Counted from the stretch's first letter, positions 1-12,850 are shown. The stretch: DNA of 64,000 nucleotides from Apostichopus japonicus (GCF_037975245.1 NC_092562.1:14891521-14955520); one strand, 5' to 3'. Numbers and translations are program-made. The notes: generated from the sequence alone by a model not told the origin.

Positions 1-877
1 TTCACAGACTGTTTGTTAATTAGCAATTAATTCATTATTCCATTAGGTTCTCATTACTTTAGCATCCAGATGTTTTCACTTATCAGAGTATCAAATAGTC
101 ACATGCATGGAAAGAGCAAATTGAAAAAATTCCAATATTGTTGGCTTCAACATTTATACTATTTGATATGAAATTTGATAAGACAAGCTAATGAAACATA
201 TCGTCAAGGGATTTCAGTTCGTAGAACTGAATCCACGCTACGGAAACCACTTTTAAAGATTACATTTTCCAAACACATCCTAAACATTTGAAAGCTGGGA
301 ATATATATTTGATACAAGTCAATTCCTACTGTATCCAAGTTTGCTATTTTCTTCGAACAAATACAACAGAGATTTATCATTTTGCAATTCACATGTCTTT
401 TACTGTGAAATGCAAGCATTTATCAGGGGCCTCAAAATTCAGGCTCTTTTTAACTAGCTACTTGCCAGTGGATTTTATAAAAAATAATAATATCTCTAAA
501 GTTATTGATTCTCATTTTATGAGAGAAGGTTAATTCAAAGTTCATTTTCTTAACAAAATATCCTCAGAACAGTCTGATGAAGAATTTTATTTTCTGATTA
601 CTGGAATCATGTTATCTAATGAAAAAACAACTGGACTACCTTCATAACACCTCTGCAGTACCGCTGTATAATTTTGACAACGTACAAATATATATATATA
701 TATATTTACTTCGTTCTCCACTTACCTGTCTCCCCACAACCTAAGCACCGCATTCTACCATGTCTAGTATGCCCTGGTAATCTTTTAACACTGTACACCC
801 TCACTGACCCTAGTGACCTCCTTCATTTTTCTACCACCAAAGTGTCTCATAGTGTTTTCGGATTGGGAAAAATATAC

Positions 878-923
<46 letters not shown>

Positions 924-1722
924 GCAGACTATACCATACCTCCACTCTTTCCTTGTTGCCAGCCAGTATTGTGCATAGATTTAAGGCAAATGAAATATTC
1001 ATGATGAAAGAATAAGAAATTGTTATTTCACGGCAGAATTTTTCTGGTTTGTCGTCACTACTGACATTTCTGAATGATTAAAGATCACATCTTAGGGTTG
1101 TATCAAGGACTGATCCCTACTTTATCCTGAAGCTTCAAATGTTTGTAAATTAGCAATTTTATAAAACAAGTCATGGAATTGGATAGAAAGTCAAATGGAA
1201 GTTAAATTTTTAGAATTATTTTATAACATGAAATGTTTGGAAAAATGATGGTGTACAACTGTTGTTATAATATAGATATTCATAGGTGAAAAGATGAATA
1301 TGCCTCCTATTCATGTGTGTGAGATATACAGGTTGCTAGTAATGTTTGCCAAGCATTTTAAATGGTTTAAGAATGTAAAGATTTAATTTTAAATGGTGTA
1401 AGAGTATCACAAATTCAATTTTTATTTTAACCCCCCAAAAAATACATAAATTAAACAAGGAGAGTATTAAAGCAACTATGTGGCTGTTTTTTAAAAAGAC
1501 AATAACGTAAAGCATATTAATATAGCATATTAATATTGTAAAGAAACCAATGAAAGGAGATAACTGCATTACTTTTAACCATTACACCCTGATTTGACTC
1601 TAAGAATTTTGCTGTTGCAATAATGTTAAGCATTCCTGATATTAAAGACAAAGATAGTCAGCAAAGTTAGCCCACAAGAATGTTTTAACGACCATATTAG
1701 AGCGCCGGTCCACTTATTAACC
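1..1722. other. Non-coding stretch with two TA microsatellites
   Basis: AT-rich DNA with no recognisable gene. TA dinucleotide tracts lie at about 688-705 and 869-924. The block between them resembles a second block near 36.65 kb and is listed separately. The short open frames here overlap the TA tracts or simple AT-rich DNA and look fortuitous. Confidence 0.6.
706..792 (+). repeat. Dispersed repeat, copy 1 (second copy near 36.65 kb)
   Basis: Shares the order CACTTACCTGTCTCC, CAC-ACCT, TCTACC-TGTCTAG and CTTTTAACAC with 36652-36736, with scattered differences. That is too much collinearity over about 85 bp for chance. It is flanked on both sides by TA tracts. The element class is unknown; no terminal repeats or tRNA boxes were seen. 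Confidence 0.45.
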
Positions 1723-1730
1723 AATTCATC

Positions 1731-2130
1731 CAGTGGCGGAGCGTCCATACAGTCAGGGGGGGCGGATGCCCCCCTGACGGACTCAAATGGACTGCTGGCG
1801 CCCTTTTCAGCTTTTTACCACTTTTTACTTATTCGTGGTTATTGACTTTTCAATTTGTGCTCTCAAATACCTATTCAAAAAATTTGTCACATTTTGTTGG
1901 TGTAATTTTCTGACAAAATGGCGATGACACCTATTTATTCTCCGTTTATCTGCAAATTAGCAAGGCCCGGAAAGGGTCATTTCCGGTGACCTAGGGAGTA
2001 TCTTTACTCAAAATTTTTCTGTACGCTCCGCGCCAACCTGTGATTGCGCTCCGCTTAGATAGTGTCGAATAAACGCCCCTACAGACCATTCTCGCCCCCC
2101 CCCCGACCAATACCTCTAGCTCCTCCACTG
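1731..2130. mobile_element. hAT-like MITE, 400 bp, with 8-bp target duplication
   Basis: The left end reads CAGTGGCGGAGC and the right end AGCTCCTCCACTG, which are imperfect terminal inverted repeats. It is bounded by an exact 8-bp direct repeat, AATTCATC, at 1723-1730 and 2131-2138. CAG termini with an 8-bp duplication are typical of hAT transposons. No transposase frame is present, so it is a non-autonomous copy. Runs of C and G sit just inside both ends. A module at 2020-2063 recurs in three other elements of this window. The exact duplication suggests a fairly recent insertion. Confidence 0.8.
2020..2063 (+). repeat. Shared subterminal module, copy 1
   Basis: Reads TGTACGCTCCGCGCCAACC, a short spacer, then GCGCTCCGCTTAGATAGT. 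The two halves carry GCTCCGC twice. It ends 67 bp from the right end of the host MITE. The same module recurs at 42485-42528, 43562-43604 and, inverted, 48906-48949. Confidence 0.75.
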
Positions 2131-2138
2131 AATTCATC

Positions 2139-5100
2139 GAACAAGGTCGTTTAAAAGATTTGTTTGTGAAATGACTTGCTACAAAGTCTACCATAATTTT
2201 GCTGTTTATCAAGCATGCTTAAATCCACTAAATTACTTTCCTCTTTTTGCCCCTCACAAACTTCTCTTGAAAATGTCTTTGAAAGAGAGAAAGAGAGAAA
2301 ATAAATTCAACAAAATAGTGAGGAAATGTGGCAAAACACTTATAGATTAATCATTGATGATGCATATTAGCCTGGTGTGTGGGGTACATGGGCACACAAG
2401 ACTTTGGCCTATATCTTTTAAACTTTACAAATAATTTACTCCCTTTGAAGATTGATTTGATGTTACTTCGTTCGAAAGTCATAAAAGATACTTAGAACTG
2501 AAATTCATCTGATTTTAAGCTTTCACTTAAATAACGTCACTTGAATAATATATCAAAAGCACAACCTTTTTGTTAAAGTAACATTTTGCGATTCGATCGC
2601 TAGTTTTGCAAGGATGTATAAATTAGCATTAATGACAACTGTGACTGTATTTGATTAAACTGAGCGATGTACTCCCTAAATTTCTTCTTTTTTTTTTTCC
2701 ATCCTTGTTTCACCCTGAGGTAGCAAACAAGCAATTTATTGGCAATTCCACTTGTGTTCTGACAAAATTTGCAAAAAAAGCTGTGTTAAGTTTGCTACAT
2801 TTTTTTGTGGAAGATCAACACGTATACCCAAATAAGTAGTGTAAATCAATTTCTTCACTAGATACAAAATGCATTCAATGATTTAACCAATTTGTTTTTT
2901 GTTTTTTTTCCAAAAAAGACAAGCTGAGCTATGTGTCAGATTAAATACCTAACTTCTGATACATCCTGTGGTATTTGGTCATGTCTACGTCTCACCCAAT
3001 CAAAAACCAGTGTTCGCTCATGTGATCATACATCAAACTGGTATAGTCTGCCAAAACTTGCCGGTACTACTTTTAACGGGATTACATTTTTGGTATGTTA
3101 TGATGTCACAGGGAACTAATTTGCATATACTCCCTGTGCATTTTTCTTATCCTTTTTCAACCACTCAAGTGATGTTCTATTTTTGCAGCTGTCTTAGCTT
3201 TCCTCCATCCAGTTCTGTCAGGGAAAAAAAAGAAGAAAAGTCAAAACTAGCACTAATTTTGCTTTAATCTCACGTCTTTAATTGAACCCCTCCAGAGGCT
3301 CTTGGAGGGGGGAGGCTGGATCAAATTTGTCCAAGGAGAGAGTTGTTTGCTTCATGATGTCTTACAAGAGGCGGGATAATGGATCCTTAAGAGCATTGTA
3401 TATTCTAGCGCTGGTCTCACTTTCAGTGTCATGTCACATTTATTGATCAGTGTTTGTTCAGGGCGAAACCAAAGCCTCCGTTTTTTTATTTGCCGAGCAG
3501 GAGGCCATTAACATAGCGATGATGAGCCACTTAGGTCGGTTGTTTGCTCTACGACACCTTTGATGAAATCCGATGATGTCTACTGGGCAGTGCATTAAGG
3601 CACACGGGAGATTGACGTCGCTGTCAGGTACGGTAACACGAAGCATTGGTGGTGGTAACGTGATCGCCTATACCTGCTTTAATATCGCCAACCTGCACTT
3701 CGTCAGAGAAAAGCCGATGAACTCAGATTTTGTCATTATGGTATAGAGAGATAGTGGGGGCACTCTCTATATTTCATTGCATGAAATTTTCATCGTTATT
3801 TACATACGCACTTGCTGCAGTTCTGCATATGTTAACACACTGTCGTACGTCTAGGGGTGAATGGGCAGATGGAAGTGTTATAGTGTGAATGACAATGGGC
3901 AGATTGAGCGTGCAAGCATGTGCATATTTCATAATTCAAATATAAACGTAAGTCGCAACGGTGGTTAAAAGACAATATCCTGTTCGCCGCTATCCATTGA
4001 CAGCCCCATGAGACCCAAATGGTTTTATATATAAAAAACATAGTATTTACCATATTAAGATAGATAATATAATTTTTAAGCAAAACAAGTGAAAATAAAA
4101 ATGATCAACAAAATTAGAGCTTAAATTAGTGTCATAATACATATAGCTAGTTTAGCGACTCACAGTGGTATCCACCTCTTTGGCAAGCTAGCATTAATTA
4201 GCGGTTACCAGGATACGATGGAATTACGTTCTTTCATTTTTTGGTTCGGTGGATTTGTTTTTCCAAAAATGTAAATGACTAACAGACTTAGAAGTAGACT
4301 AATTAGGCCTCGATGGAAACAATGTTACATTAAGAGCAGCCACTGTTTACAAATATAATGCCATTAATACTAGGTCAGACATAAGCAGAAATAAAAGGAA
4401 AAAGAAGGAAATATGTCATCATTTTAAAGCCTATTACTGATTACCTCTGAGGGGCTGTCATGCAGGAGAGTGAGTAATATTTTGTGTAAGTATTTACAAT
4501 TTTATATGGAAGCTTATGTTCGTAACCTTCAGCAATTTCTCAAAAAAAGGTCTGTGACTCCCAGAAAGCTTTAGCCAATCTGTAATAATAGAAATCAAAA
4601 ATCCAAATGTAAGTTAAGGGATCTATCCAATTAGTTCCATTTCTGGTTTAACTGTCATGTTTAGCATCTGGGACAACTAAGAAACCCTCCCTCACCCCCC
4701 TTTACCCACTCTAGTTTCCCTCACATATTGGTATGAAAATCTGTAGTTATTTGATGATATGCAGTACAGCCATAGGCCAATGTATTTGCAGCTTACACTT
4801 TGATGGTTGACAGAAACGTTAGTAAGAATTTGAAATAAATGAAGACCTTGAGTTGAATTAAACCATGTGCAGTTGATAGTTTAGTTTGAAGTATCTTTCA
4901 AAACCCTGCATAAACCAATATTTAACATATTAAAGTGGGCATTTTGAGAGGTTACCATTTCCTGCACTGCTCATATATAAAGTTGTCTTTTCTACTGTGG
5001 AAAATGCTGCATGTGACGGTTTCCAAACAGTTGCCTTTGTGTCTGCTTCCTTTACTGTAATACTGCCCTCTCTCTATCTACCAAACCTGAATTGGTTGAT

Positions 5101-5490
5101 AGGGTACTATAAGGTTATTGCATGTTCGTCTACAATAGTTGTGTCATAAGCAAATATTTTTGATGGAGTAAATGGGGTAAAGAAGGAGAGGAAGAAATTT
5201 CAGTTTCAAAATATTTATCGGTACTGAAATTTGAAGAGTCTTTTTTGATGCTCATGTAGGCCAGTCAAATCCACAGCCACAGCAATTACATCAAAACAAT
5301 TAAGCGACGGTAGAGTTTACGTTTATCATAATTGAATTAACGAATGACTCGTTCAAAAGATTTATGCAAACTTGTTGCTTCAGTATATGAACTACTCATA
5401 AATGTAGAATATCAATTGATGGTTTTAAGATAGGATGTGAAGTCCAATTAATTCTTCAATTAATAACAAATGACAAGGAAGTAGAGAGGG
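2139..5490. other. Non-coding stretch, nothing recognised
   Basis: No gene, RNA or clear repeat was recognised. The part at about 3430-3740 is less AT-rich and less repetitive than its surroundings and could be a conserved non-coding element, but nothing in the sequence proves this. Confidence 0.5.
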
Positions 5491-5578
5491 CAGGGATGGG
5501 GTAGGGATGGGTTAGGGATGGGGCAGGGATGGGGCAGGGATGGGGTAGGGATGGGTTAGGGAAGGAGTAGAGAAGGAA
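5491..5578 (+). repeat. 11-bp minisatellite, 8 copies
   Basis: Eight consecutive 11-bp units of the form (C/T)AGGGATGGG(G/T). The last two units have drifted to AGGGAAGGAG and AGAGAAGGAA. The G-rich strand has regularly spaced G runs, so G-quadruplex formation is conceivable. It is not a canonical telomere repeat. Confidence 0.85.
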
Positions 5579-6625
5579 TGGAGATCTATATACTTTTGTC
5601 AGTGGTAAAGAAAGCTGGACATGGTTTGAGTAGGTGGTGTTTCAGGTACTGTAGATGGTAACAGAAGATGTACATACCACAAATCTTAGGTCTACATGCT
5701 TCACGGAATATTATACAAACATCTGTTTATTTCCCTCTCCCATGATGTTATCAGAGAAAGAATAAAAACTCCATCCCTGAAACCTCCCCACCAATCCCCC
5801 CTCCTCCCCAAATGAATGTGCTTGATTCTTACATTCACATCGAGAAATAGGTATTAAGGAAGATGAGAAGAAAGGTAGGGGGGTGGGTGGGTGGGAGAAG
5901 GAGGGAATATGCCAGTTAAGATGGTTGTCCTAAACCACACCTGTGCATATTAATTAGGTCATTTATGCAAAAATGGTTTGCTTCCAACTCTGCACTTCAC
6001 TACTGGTTGAACCAGCAATTTGCACATGATGCACGATAAGGTAAGTTTAACTAAATAGTGCTAGTATCGCATGATCATTGATTCTTACTATATATAAACA
6101 AGTACACAGCAACATGGTGATATATTGTTGTAATTAATAGCTTAATTAACTAGTGCCATGGCTCGCTGCTAACCTCAATATTGTTGGGTAGTTTGCAAAA
6201 CAGCAGTGATTAACCAGTGCTTCACCCTGTTTCTCCAATTACCTCTAGACTTGTACTTCCTCCCCCCTTCCCACACCCCCCCCCCAATCCCTCTTCCCCA
6301 CTCAAATTCAGCGTAAAGTGTTTTGACAATAGATTTCCAAGTTTTGCAGGTACAAAATTATGTGGCATACAAAAGCAATTAAATTAAAGAAAGTATATAT
6401 TGAAAGGAGTTAACAGAAATAGAGGATAACAAATATAACTTCAAAATTATAAAAATAAGGATCAAAAAGATGAAGAGATGCCCAAGAAATTGTGACAACA
6501 AAGTTAAATAAAGGAACCCATTATTAAAGAGAGGAATATGTTAATATAAGCACACACAAATATAAGTGATAAAAAAAAAAAATACAAGTGAGTTTGTAAG
6601 AGTGGTAAATATACTAAGAATGAAC
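5579..6625. other. Non-coding stretch, nothing recognised
   Basis: AT-rich sequence with C runs near 6260-6290 and G-rich patches near 5875-5900. No gene or transposon end was recognised. Confidence 0.5.
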
Positions 6626-6640
6626 AATGTGTAAAAGTAA

Positions 6641-6683
6641 GTAGGCCTGAAGTTTCGATCCTAGCAGGATCTTCTTCAAAGGC
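6641..6683 (-). ncRNA. Penelope-type hammerhead motif, opposite arm
   Basis: This is the reverse-strand partner of the motif at 6693-6735. It is identical except that GAAACGUC reads GAAACUUC, which removes the C-G pair of the minimal stem III and changes the cleavage triplet to UUC. This copy is therefore probably weaker or inactive. It starts only a few bases from its partner, head to head. Confidence 0.5.
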
Positions 6684-6692
6684 TGTCATTTA

Positions 6693-6735
6693 GCCTTTGA
6701 AGAAGATCCTGCTAGGATCGAAACGTCAGGCCTAC
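6693..6735 (+). ncRNA. Penelope-type minimal hammerhead ribozyme motif
   Basis: In order: GCCU, UUGAAGA (the CUGANGA box with C3 changed to U), an unpaired A, stem II GAUCC-UGCUA-GGAUC, then GAAACGUC followed by AGGC. GCCU pairs with AGGC to make stem I. GAAAC-GUC gives a stem III of only about two pairs with no loop, as in the minimal hammerheads described in Penelope-like retroelements, thought to act as dimers. Predicted cleavage is after C6727. The C3-to-U change may weaken it. The family assignment is from knowledge of PLE hammerheads; activity is not shown. Confidence 0.6.
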
Positions 6736-6750
6736 TTACTTTTACACATT

Positions 6751-8324
6751 CTCTTACACAGGCTCTCTAGTGGATAATCAGTTTGCTAACAATTTTAGTT
6801 TATTACGAATGAACAATAACGGGAATACAGAATCAAAAAGAGCAAGAATAACTTCAGACAGGAGTAATAAAAACTACAGACGAGAGATTTACATGTCATC
6901 ATGCGTCATAGTTAATGTTTATATGCAAATCTATAAAACAGTCGACAGCTATGCCGTTTATTGTTTTCTTTGAATTCATGTTTTCATATCGTAAAATAAA
7001 AAAAATAAACAATTTCAAACTAGATTTCATCCCTTCAAGTGGGGGGGGGGGAGAATTTTCCATTATTTTTCTGCTTTCGTTCATTCTTTTTGCCAGACCA
7101 ATATTGGTTATTAAGGACAAACAAACTTCTAAATGTATGTAATTGTAAAAATGTAAATTACCGCTGTTATATAAGGAAAAAAAAAAATATATATATACCC
7201 AACCATTTACCATATCCCTAAATTGCAAAGTGCAAAGTGTAAAATAGACCCAGTTCTTTTCTTTTTTCTCCCCCCCCCCCCCACCATCCCTTTTTATCTC
7301 TCTTTGGTTTATATATTAGAATAAAACGGTACAAATGAGCATCCTTTTGTGAATCATCGTGATTAGCTTTAACAGTCGTCATCTGCAGAGTAATTTAAGC
7401 AAATGAAAATATTTGTAAAATTTGTCTCTTTTTCTATGAGTTCATTGTTTGGTATTTTTGAGCCACTTAGTCTAATAGGCAGAGATACATTTGGTTATTG
7501 CTTAAAAAACAAGTGTTATTAATATTTATCGAACCTTTTACGGCAGTTTCCTATTTTGTGTGTATGTATATTTCTATAACAAAAGGAGGAGGGTGAGGGT
7601 GGGGGGGGGGTAAGGGGGAGGGCTGTTGTTGTTGTACTGCTGAGTTTATCATTAGGTTAATTTATTGCCCTTCTCTTCTTCTTTGTTTGGTCAGTGCAAA
7701 GTGAAAAGAAAGCCAAAAGCAGAATTACTTTGATAATGTTAAATTGGCTGTATGAAGTCACATCTATTGTAAATAAATATAAAAAGAGACTTTACAAATA
7801 AAGATATTCATTCCTTGGGCAGTGGAATTGTTATAATCAGCTGAAAACTGTCAAGTGAACTGCTCCCCACATCATCATTGCAATGTTTAAAGCAAACTAT
7901 AGTGGTTTTGGGATTTAAAACTATTGCTGTTTTATATTTTGTTGCTTTTCGTTTTTAAGTATACGATTAATGGTACCTGCGTACGCTATATTCTGTGGCA
8001 TTAATACTAGCATCATAAATAGATACTGATTATTATTATTATTTATCACTTATATTTATTATATTTATATCATTAAATTGTGTTTTGTATCGTAATGTTC
8101 ACTAACAGCAACAACATAGAAGATATTCTAGGCATTTTAAAGTCCAATTTGCTTATAACACTTCACAGCAACAGTTTATCTTATAATCTGAGCCATTGAC
8201 TTAATTTATTAACCATTTTGAAAGATAGAATTGTTTTAATTACGTTTATGTAATATTCAACAAGTTCAGACTTAAAAGAAGTTACAGCTGGTTGAATTGT
8301 TTTATAGCATATGTTCTCCTTCCT
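6751..8324. other. Non-coding stretch with homopolymer tracts
   Basis: No gene recognised. Holds a G run near 7040-7050, a C run near 7271-7282 and a G-rich tract near 7585-7620. The open frames crossing the G run are short and have no recognisable domain. Confidence 0.5.
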
Positions 8325-9100
8325 ATGCAATGCAATGCAATGCAGTACATGTACAATGCAACACAACACAACATAATGCAATACAATACAATGCTATGTA
8401 GTACAATGCCATGCATAATAACACAATAGAGTACAACACTAGCACAGTGAATGCAATACACAGTGCAATCATGGCATGGAGATGCAATGTAGTACATGTA
8501 CAATGCAACAACACAACATAGTGCAATACAATACTATGTAGTACAATGCCATGCATAATAACACAATAGAGTACAACACTAGCACAGTGAATGCAATACA
8601 TAGTGCAATCATGCATGGAGATGCAATGTAGTACATGTACAAAGCAACATAATACAACATAGTACAATACAATACAATACTATGTAGTACAATGCCATGC
8701 ATCATAACACAATAGAGTACAACACTAGCACAGTGAATGCAATACACAGTGCAATCATGGCGTGGAGATGCAATGTAGTATATGTGCAATGCAACAACAC
8801 AACATAGTACAATGCAATACTATGTAGTACAATGCCATGTACCATGTAGTGCAATGCAATGCATCACTTGTAATACAATAGAGTACAACACTAGCATAGT
8901 GAATGCAATACATAGTGCAATCATGGCGTGGAGATGCAATGTAGTACATGTAAAAAGCTACAATACAACATAGTGCAATACAATACTATGTAGTACAATG
9001 CCATGCATAATAACACAATAGAGTACATCACTAGAACAGCAAATGCAATCATGGCGTGAAGATGCAATGTTATACATTAAACAATACAATGTACTGCAAT
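8325..9100. repeat. Minisatellite of about 128-166-bp units, 5-6 copies
   Basis: The landmark GATGCAATGTAGTACATG recurs with starts near 8481, 8620, 8767 and 8933, and a drifted form sits at 9061. Spacings are about 139, 147, 166 and 128 bp. Each unit holds GTAGTACAATGCCATG and AGAGTACAACACTAGC. The reverse-strand frames rich in Ile, Val, Leu, Cys and His are by-products of the repeat composition, not proteins. Confidence 0.85.
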
Positions 9101-10166
9101 GTAATAATATTCAGTACTATAGATGTGTATGTACTGCATTTCAACTGATATACTATGTTGTATGTACGTTGCACTTCCCTTAATCATTTCCTTGGAATAA
9201 TGAAATGTTCTTTTCTCAATCCATCCCTGAGGGAGCATAGTGGCCTCCATATACTGACCCCTCACCTGCCCCCCACCCATCACCCATCCCTCACTCACCC
9301 ATCACCCACGCCTCACCCATCTCTCCTCACTCCGTGCTTCCCTTGGCTAGACTACTGTTTTCTCATGTCCGTCTGACTGACCATCTTATATATTGAGTAA
9401 ATAAGTCGAACTCAGGATTTCTACTGCTGCAGCCAAAAAAACAAAGTAATCCAAACTGTTGATATGTAGCTGGGGACCCGACGGGTTTGAAGATGTTGTG
9501 GCATCTGTATTTCTAATTGGTCATTTTTCTAAGTGTCATAAAACCTAATGGACGACTAAAATGACTTCTAAAAAAAACATGGATGAAAAGGGGGAAAAAG
9601 CTTTTGTAACATGACCCTGGAGGATAATTTGAAAATGGATAAATTCACTCATCTGAAAGAGAGGTGATTCCGACGGACACGGACCGACGTTTAGAAAGAT
9701 GATTATAAGTATTAAGATACTAAAAATAAAAGTATGGATTGGTCGGAATTTTAAAGTGATGCTGTATATCAAGCCTATAGGATGCCCACGTTGGAGCATG
9801 TACATGCAAATGTTCTGGAGTTTTGGAGGTTCACAAAGTTGACAGAAATATTCATGGCGTGAATTTGATTGGCTGAAAGTTTGGGTTTGACGGATTGATT
9901 ATTTGAATTAGGATATCACGAAAAGAAACACCCAAAAAAAAATGTTTCGACCATACCTTGAGTTATTCTGTAGCACACCACAATTTATCCTTTTTATCTT
10001 TTTACTTATATTAATATCAGGTAGACAGATACTGCATTTCATATCCATATCATAATTTAGCAAAATAACATTTTTGCATATTTAATGTCATTTATGATCC
10101 CTCATATGCATTTATCCCTTTCTGCAAAATACAAAGTTTAATTGCATAAAGGTAACATGTAGATTA
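9101..10166. other. Non-coding stretch with a CCCATCAC-rich patch
   Basis: A degenerate CA/CT-rich simple repeat of CACCCATC type occupies about 9255-9335. Nothing else was recognised. Confidence 0.5.
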
Positions 10167-10317
10167 GACCATACATACTTCACTACAATCTGATGGTACC
10201 ATACATACTTCACCACATTCTGATGGTACCATACATACTTCACCATAATCTGATGGTATCACACATACATCACCACAATGTGATGGTACCACACATATTT
10301 CACCACAATCTAATGGT
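10167..10317 (+). repeat. 30-bp minisatellite, 5 copies
   Basis: Five units of the form CATACATACTTCACCACA followed by ATCTGATGGTAC, period 30 bp, diverging towards the right end. Because 30 is a multiple of three, one frame stays open (His-rich, about 86 codons), but it has no gene-like features. Confidence 0.85.
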
Positions 10318-11690
10318 TCTTATTTTACATATTTTAACTACAACCTGCTGTTATATGACAGAGATATTTGTGAGGGGCTCGGAAAATCCTTGTTCCGTTT
10401 GTGAAAGTTGTGTTGGAGAGTTGTCGTTTCGAATTCAATCTGTGATGTCATAGTGCCACTAGGGTTTTGAAACCTTTTTAACTTTCTATTTTTCGCTTTT
10501 TTCAAAGTGAAAATTGACCGATTTTGACCCCTGACACCGATGCCATTCGCTAGTTAATGTAGTAACCATGCAGAATTCATGATTGTCAATTTAGCATTTG
10601 CATAACCCATATTCTCCATTATAGAAAATAAACATTGCAAACAAACAAAATATATAAGAAAAACATTTCAGGAAACTGAGGCACATTTGACTCGATGATA
10701 CAGTATCTAGACATTTATATGAACAAACATTAAATTCGCAAATATCTTCCAAATGGGATAAGAAATTTTCTTAGCCATTGTGGGAAGTTTTTTCTATGAC
10801 AGGCACTCTCTAGGTCGTAGATCAATATCGTCATTTGGGTTTGTGTCTCTCATACAGGTCAAAAATATCTTACGAGAACCAAGTATATAGACAGAGAATG
10901 GGGATAACATGCACAAAACATTGTCTATTTTATGGGACTTTATAATTACCTACTATCGTTGATTTTGTGCCCAGGGATGTCTGTGAAATGGAACATTGAA
11001 CTGAACATTGCATGCATGCTTATTTGTTTGTGAAATATCTAAGTGCTAACATGAACTTAGTTTGGTCATCTCATTCAATAGAATATTTAAATCAAGAGAG
11101 ATTCGTGCCTCTGAATTTTGAATGATCATTATTCTCAAACACTTTATACTCCTTTAAATCCACACTATTGGAGTTCTTTGAACTAAAAACTGTGTCACAA
11201 TCTTCAGAGGCGAACTTTTCATCAGAAATGCCTTTCGTGGGTCTCCTTGGGACAGATGAATACAAAGTTTTCTTCACTGCTTTCAACGATAATGAGATAA
11301 AGTATATTATTTCTAGCAGTTTTTTATGTTTCCGTTGGAATACGCACATGATGAACCCCTAAAGGGGTATATATATGCTAGCTACCAGTAACATTCATCT
11401 TGCTCTGCACAAATCTTTGCTCTTACAAAAAGTGAATAGCGCCATCTATTTTCACTGCTCGATGGTCCAAAATTTTTAAACTGAGCTACTAAGTGTTCAC
11501 ATTGCAGTATGTACAAATCAAGAGTCGTATTCTGTGGGAATCTGTACATGAGTATCTAACGGGCAAAGTGTACAGTTGGCAGTTTTCAAAATTTGGGAAA
11601 ACAACATTTTGCAGGACATTTATATCATAATTCCAATATGAATTTGCTAGTGGGAAAGTGCTGTAGTGTTATGTAATTATATGTATTTTA
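10318..11690. other. Non-coding stretch, nothing recognised
   Basis: AT-rich, unremarkable DNA. Overlapping open frames on both strands at 11092-11362 are short, have no recognisable domain and lack clear splice context. Confidence 0.5.
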
Positions 11691-11917
11691 GATCCTCCTG
11701 ATAGCAGGAACTCGCGAAGAAGCCATCATTGGCTTATCAAAGCCGCAAGCTGACCGAAGTCGGTCTCTTAGATACATATTTTAACGTCCATGATTATGAA
11801 CAGTCAATTATCAACAACTCTGTAACTGAACGACATATATACATTAATCTTGGAGTGACTCGAACTGGGACCTTATGATTGAAAGGCACCGGCGTTAACC
11901 ACTGAGCTAACACTCCC
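11691..11917 (-). mobile_element. tRNA-derived SINE, copy 1
   Basis: Read on the reverse strand, it begins with GGGAGTGTTAGCTCAGTGG, a good RNA polymerase III A box. About 40 bp later comes GTTCGAGTCACTCC, a B box. The body follows, with GACTTCGGTCAGCTTGCGG and a GGCTT/AAGCC stem, ending in CAGGAGGATCTAAAATA. The same family occurs at 21454-21663, and the body recurs at 18476-18646. It is a retroposon needing LINE enzymes in trans. It is not a working tRNA gene, since the acceptor and anticodon stems do not fold cleanly. Confidence 0.8.
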
Positions 11918-12850
11918 TGTAATTCAGCCAAGCATCTGATATAGTTTTCTTTGCTATAAAGGGTCCAGGCAAGGCTCAGAACCTTGACAGAAAAAAGGGT
12001 CCAGGGCCAAAAACTTGACAGAATAAAGGGGAGGGACAAGGAGAATATGACTGCAACATTTCACAACTCTAGATCTAACTCCTTCCTCATGCTTGGCTAT
12101 TTTACTATTTTACAACGTCCTTGTGTTAGAATTGGCATGTTTACTCAATTTGATGCCCTTGAATTGTCATCAGGAATATATGCAAAAATCACTCTAAAAC
12201 CTCCCAAATGGAAACTATCCAAATTGCTTCCACGAACAGCAGAGAGAAGAGATGTACTTTCCGGACCTGTCATAGGATTAATTACTTTTCTCTATAATTA
12301 TAACATTTCTCAGTTGTAGCTGTCTTGAATATAGCCTTCAAAAAATTTTGTGGTCAAGTTTCTGGGGACAATTTTGTTACTCTCGTTTTTATTTTTGAAA
12401 AAGGATTCTGCTTTTAAATGGAACAAAATTCTTTTGAAAGACTGCTCTAAAACATGGCTTCTTGTAACAAAGATTAATGTGAGAATTGCATAGGAGATAA
12501 ATAAGGATGGAATTTTAGGGAATAATCCCTTCCTTAACCCTCCTTGTCCTGTCCAGAAACTTGAATAATTTTATTAGTGGACACCCAACCATCACTATTG
12601 TTCTATGTGATAGAGATAAATGTCATTTATAACTTGCCCAAAAAGCTAAGCAAACTCTTACTCCATTTGGGAGATATGGCAGAATTTATATCCCTTCATA
12701 TACAACTTAAAGCAAATTAATAATATTGTATGAATATTTATGATTAACTGTATGAATATGTATGTATGAATATATATGAATGATTGCATGAAAAATGATT
12801 ATATGAAGGTCGATAGCTTGTTGTATGAGTACAATGGATACATTTGTCCC
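11918..12850. other. Non-coding stretch, AT-rich
   Basis: Contains a 111-codon open frame (11984-12319, plus strand) with no recognisable domain. A TATGAATA-rich degenerate repeat sits at about 12725-12800, just before the 26-bp array. Not called as a gene. Confidence 0.45.

Larger units (their letters stand above)
6626..6750. repeat. 125-bp near-perfect palindrome carrying two hammerhead-like motifs
   Basis: The arms at 6626-6684 and 6692-6750 are 59 bp each, complementary at all but one position, and separated by a 7-bp spacer. Each arm carries the same hammerhead-type core, one per strand. Transcription in either direction would give a long hairpin. The near-identity of the arms implies a recent inverted duplication or ongoing arm correction. 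Confidence 0.9.

Noticed and set aside
8181-8949. Reverse-strand frames rich in Ile, Val, Leu, Cys and His that look like membrane proteins
   Set aside because: They are composition by-products of the minisatellite; several overlapping frames show the same repeat.
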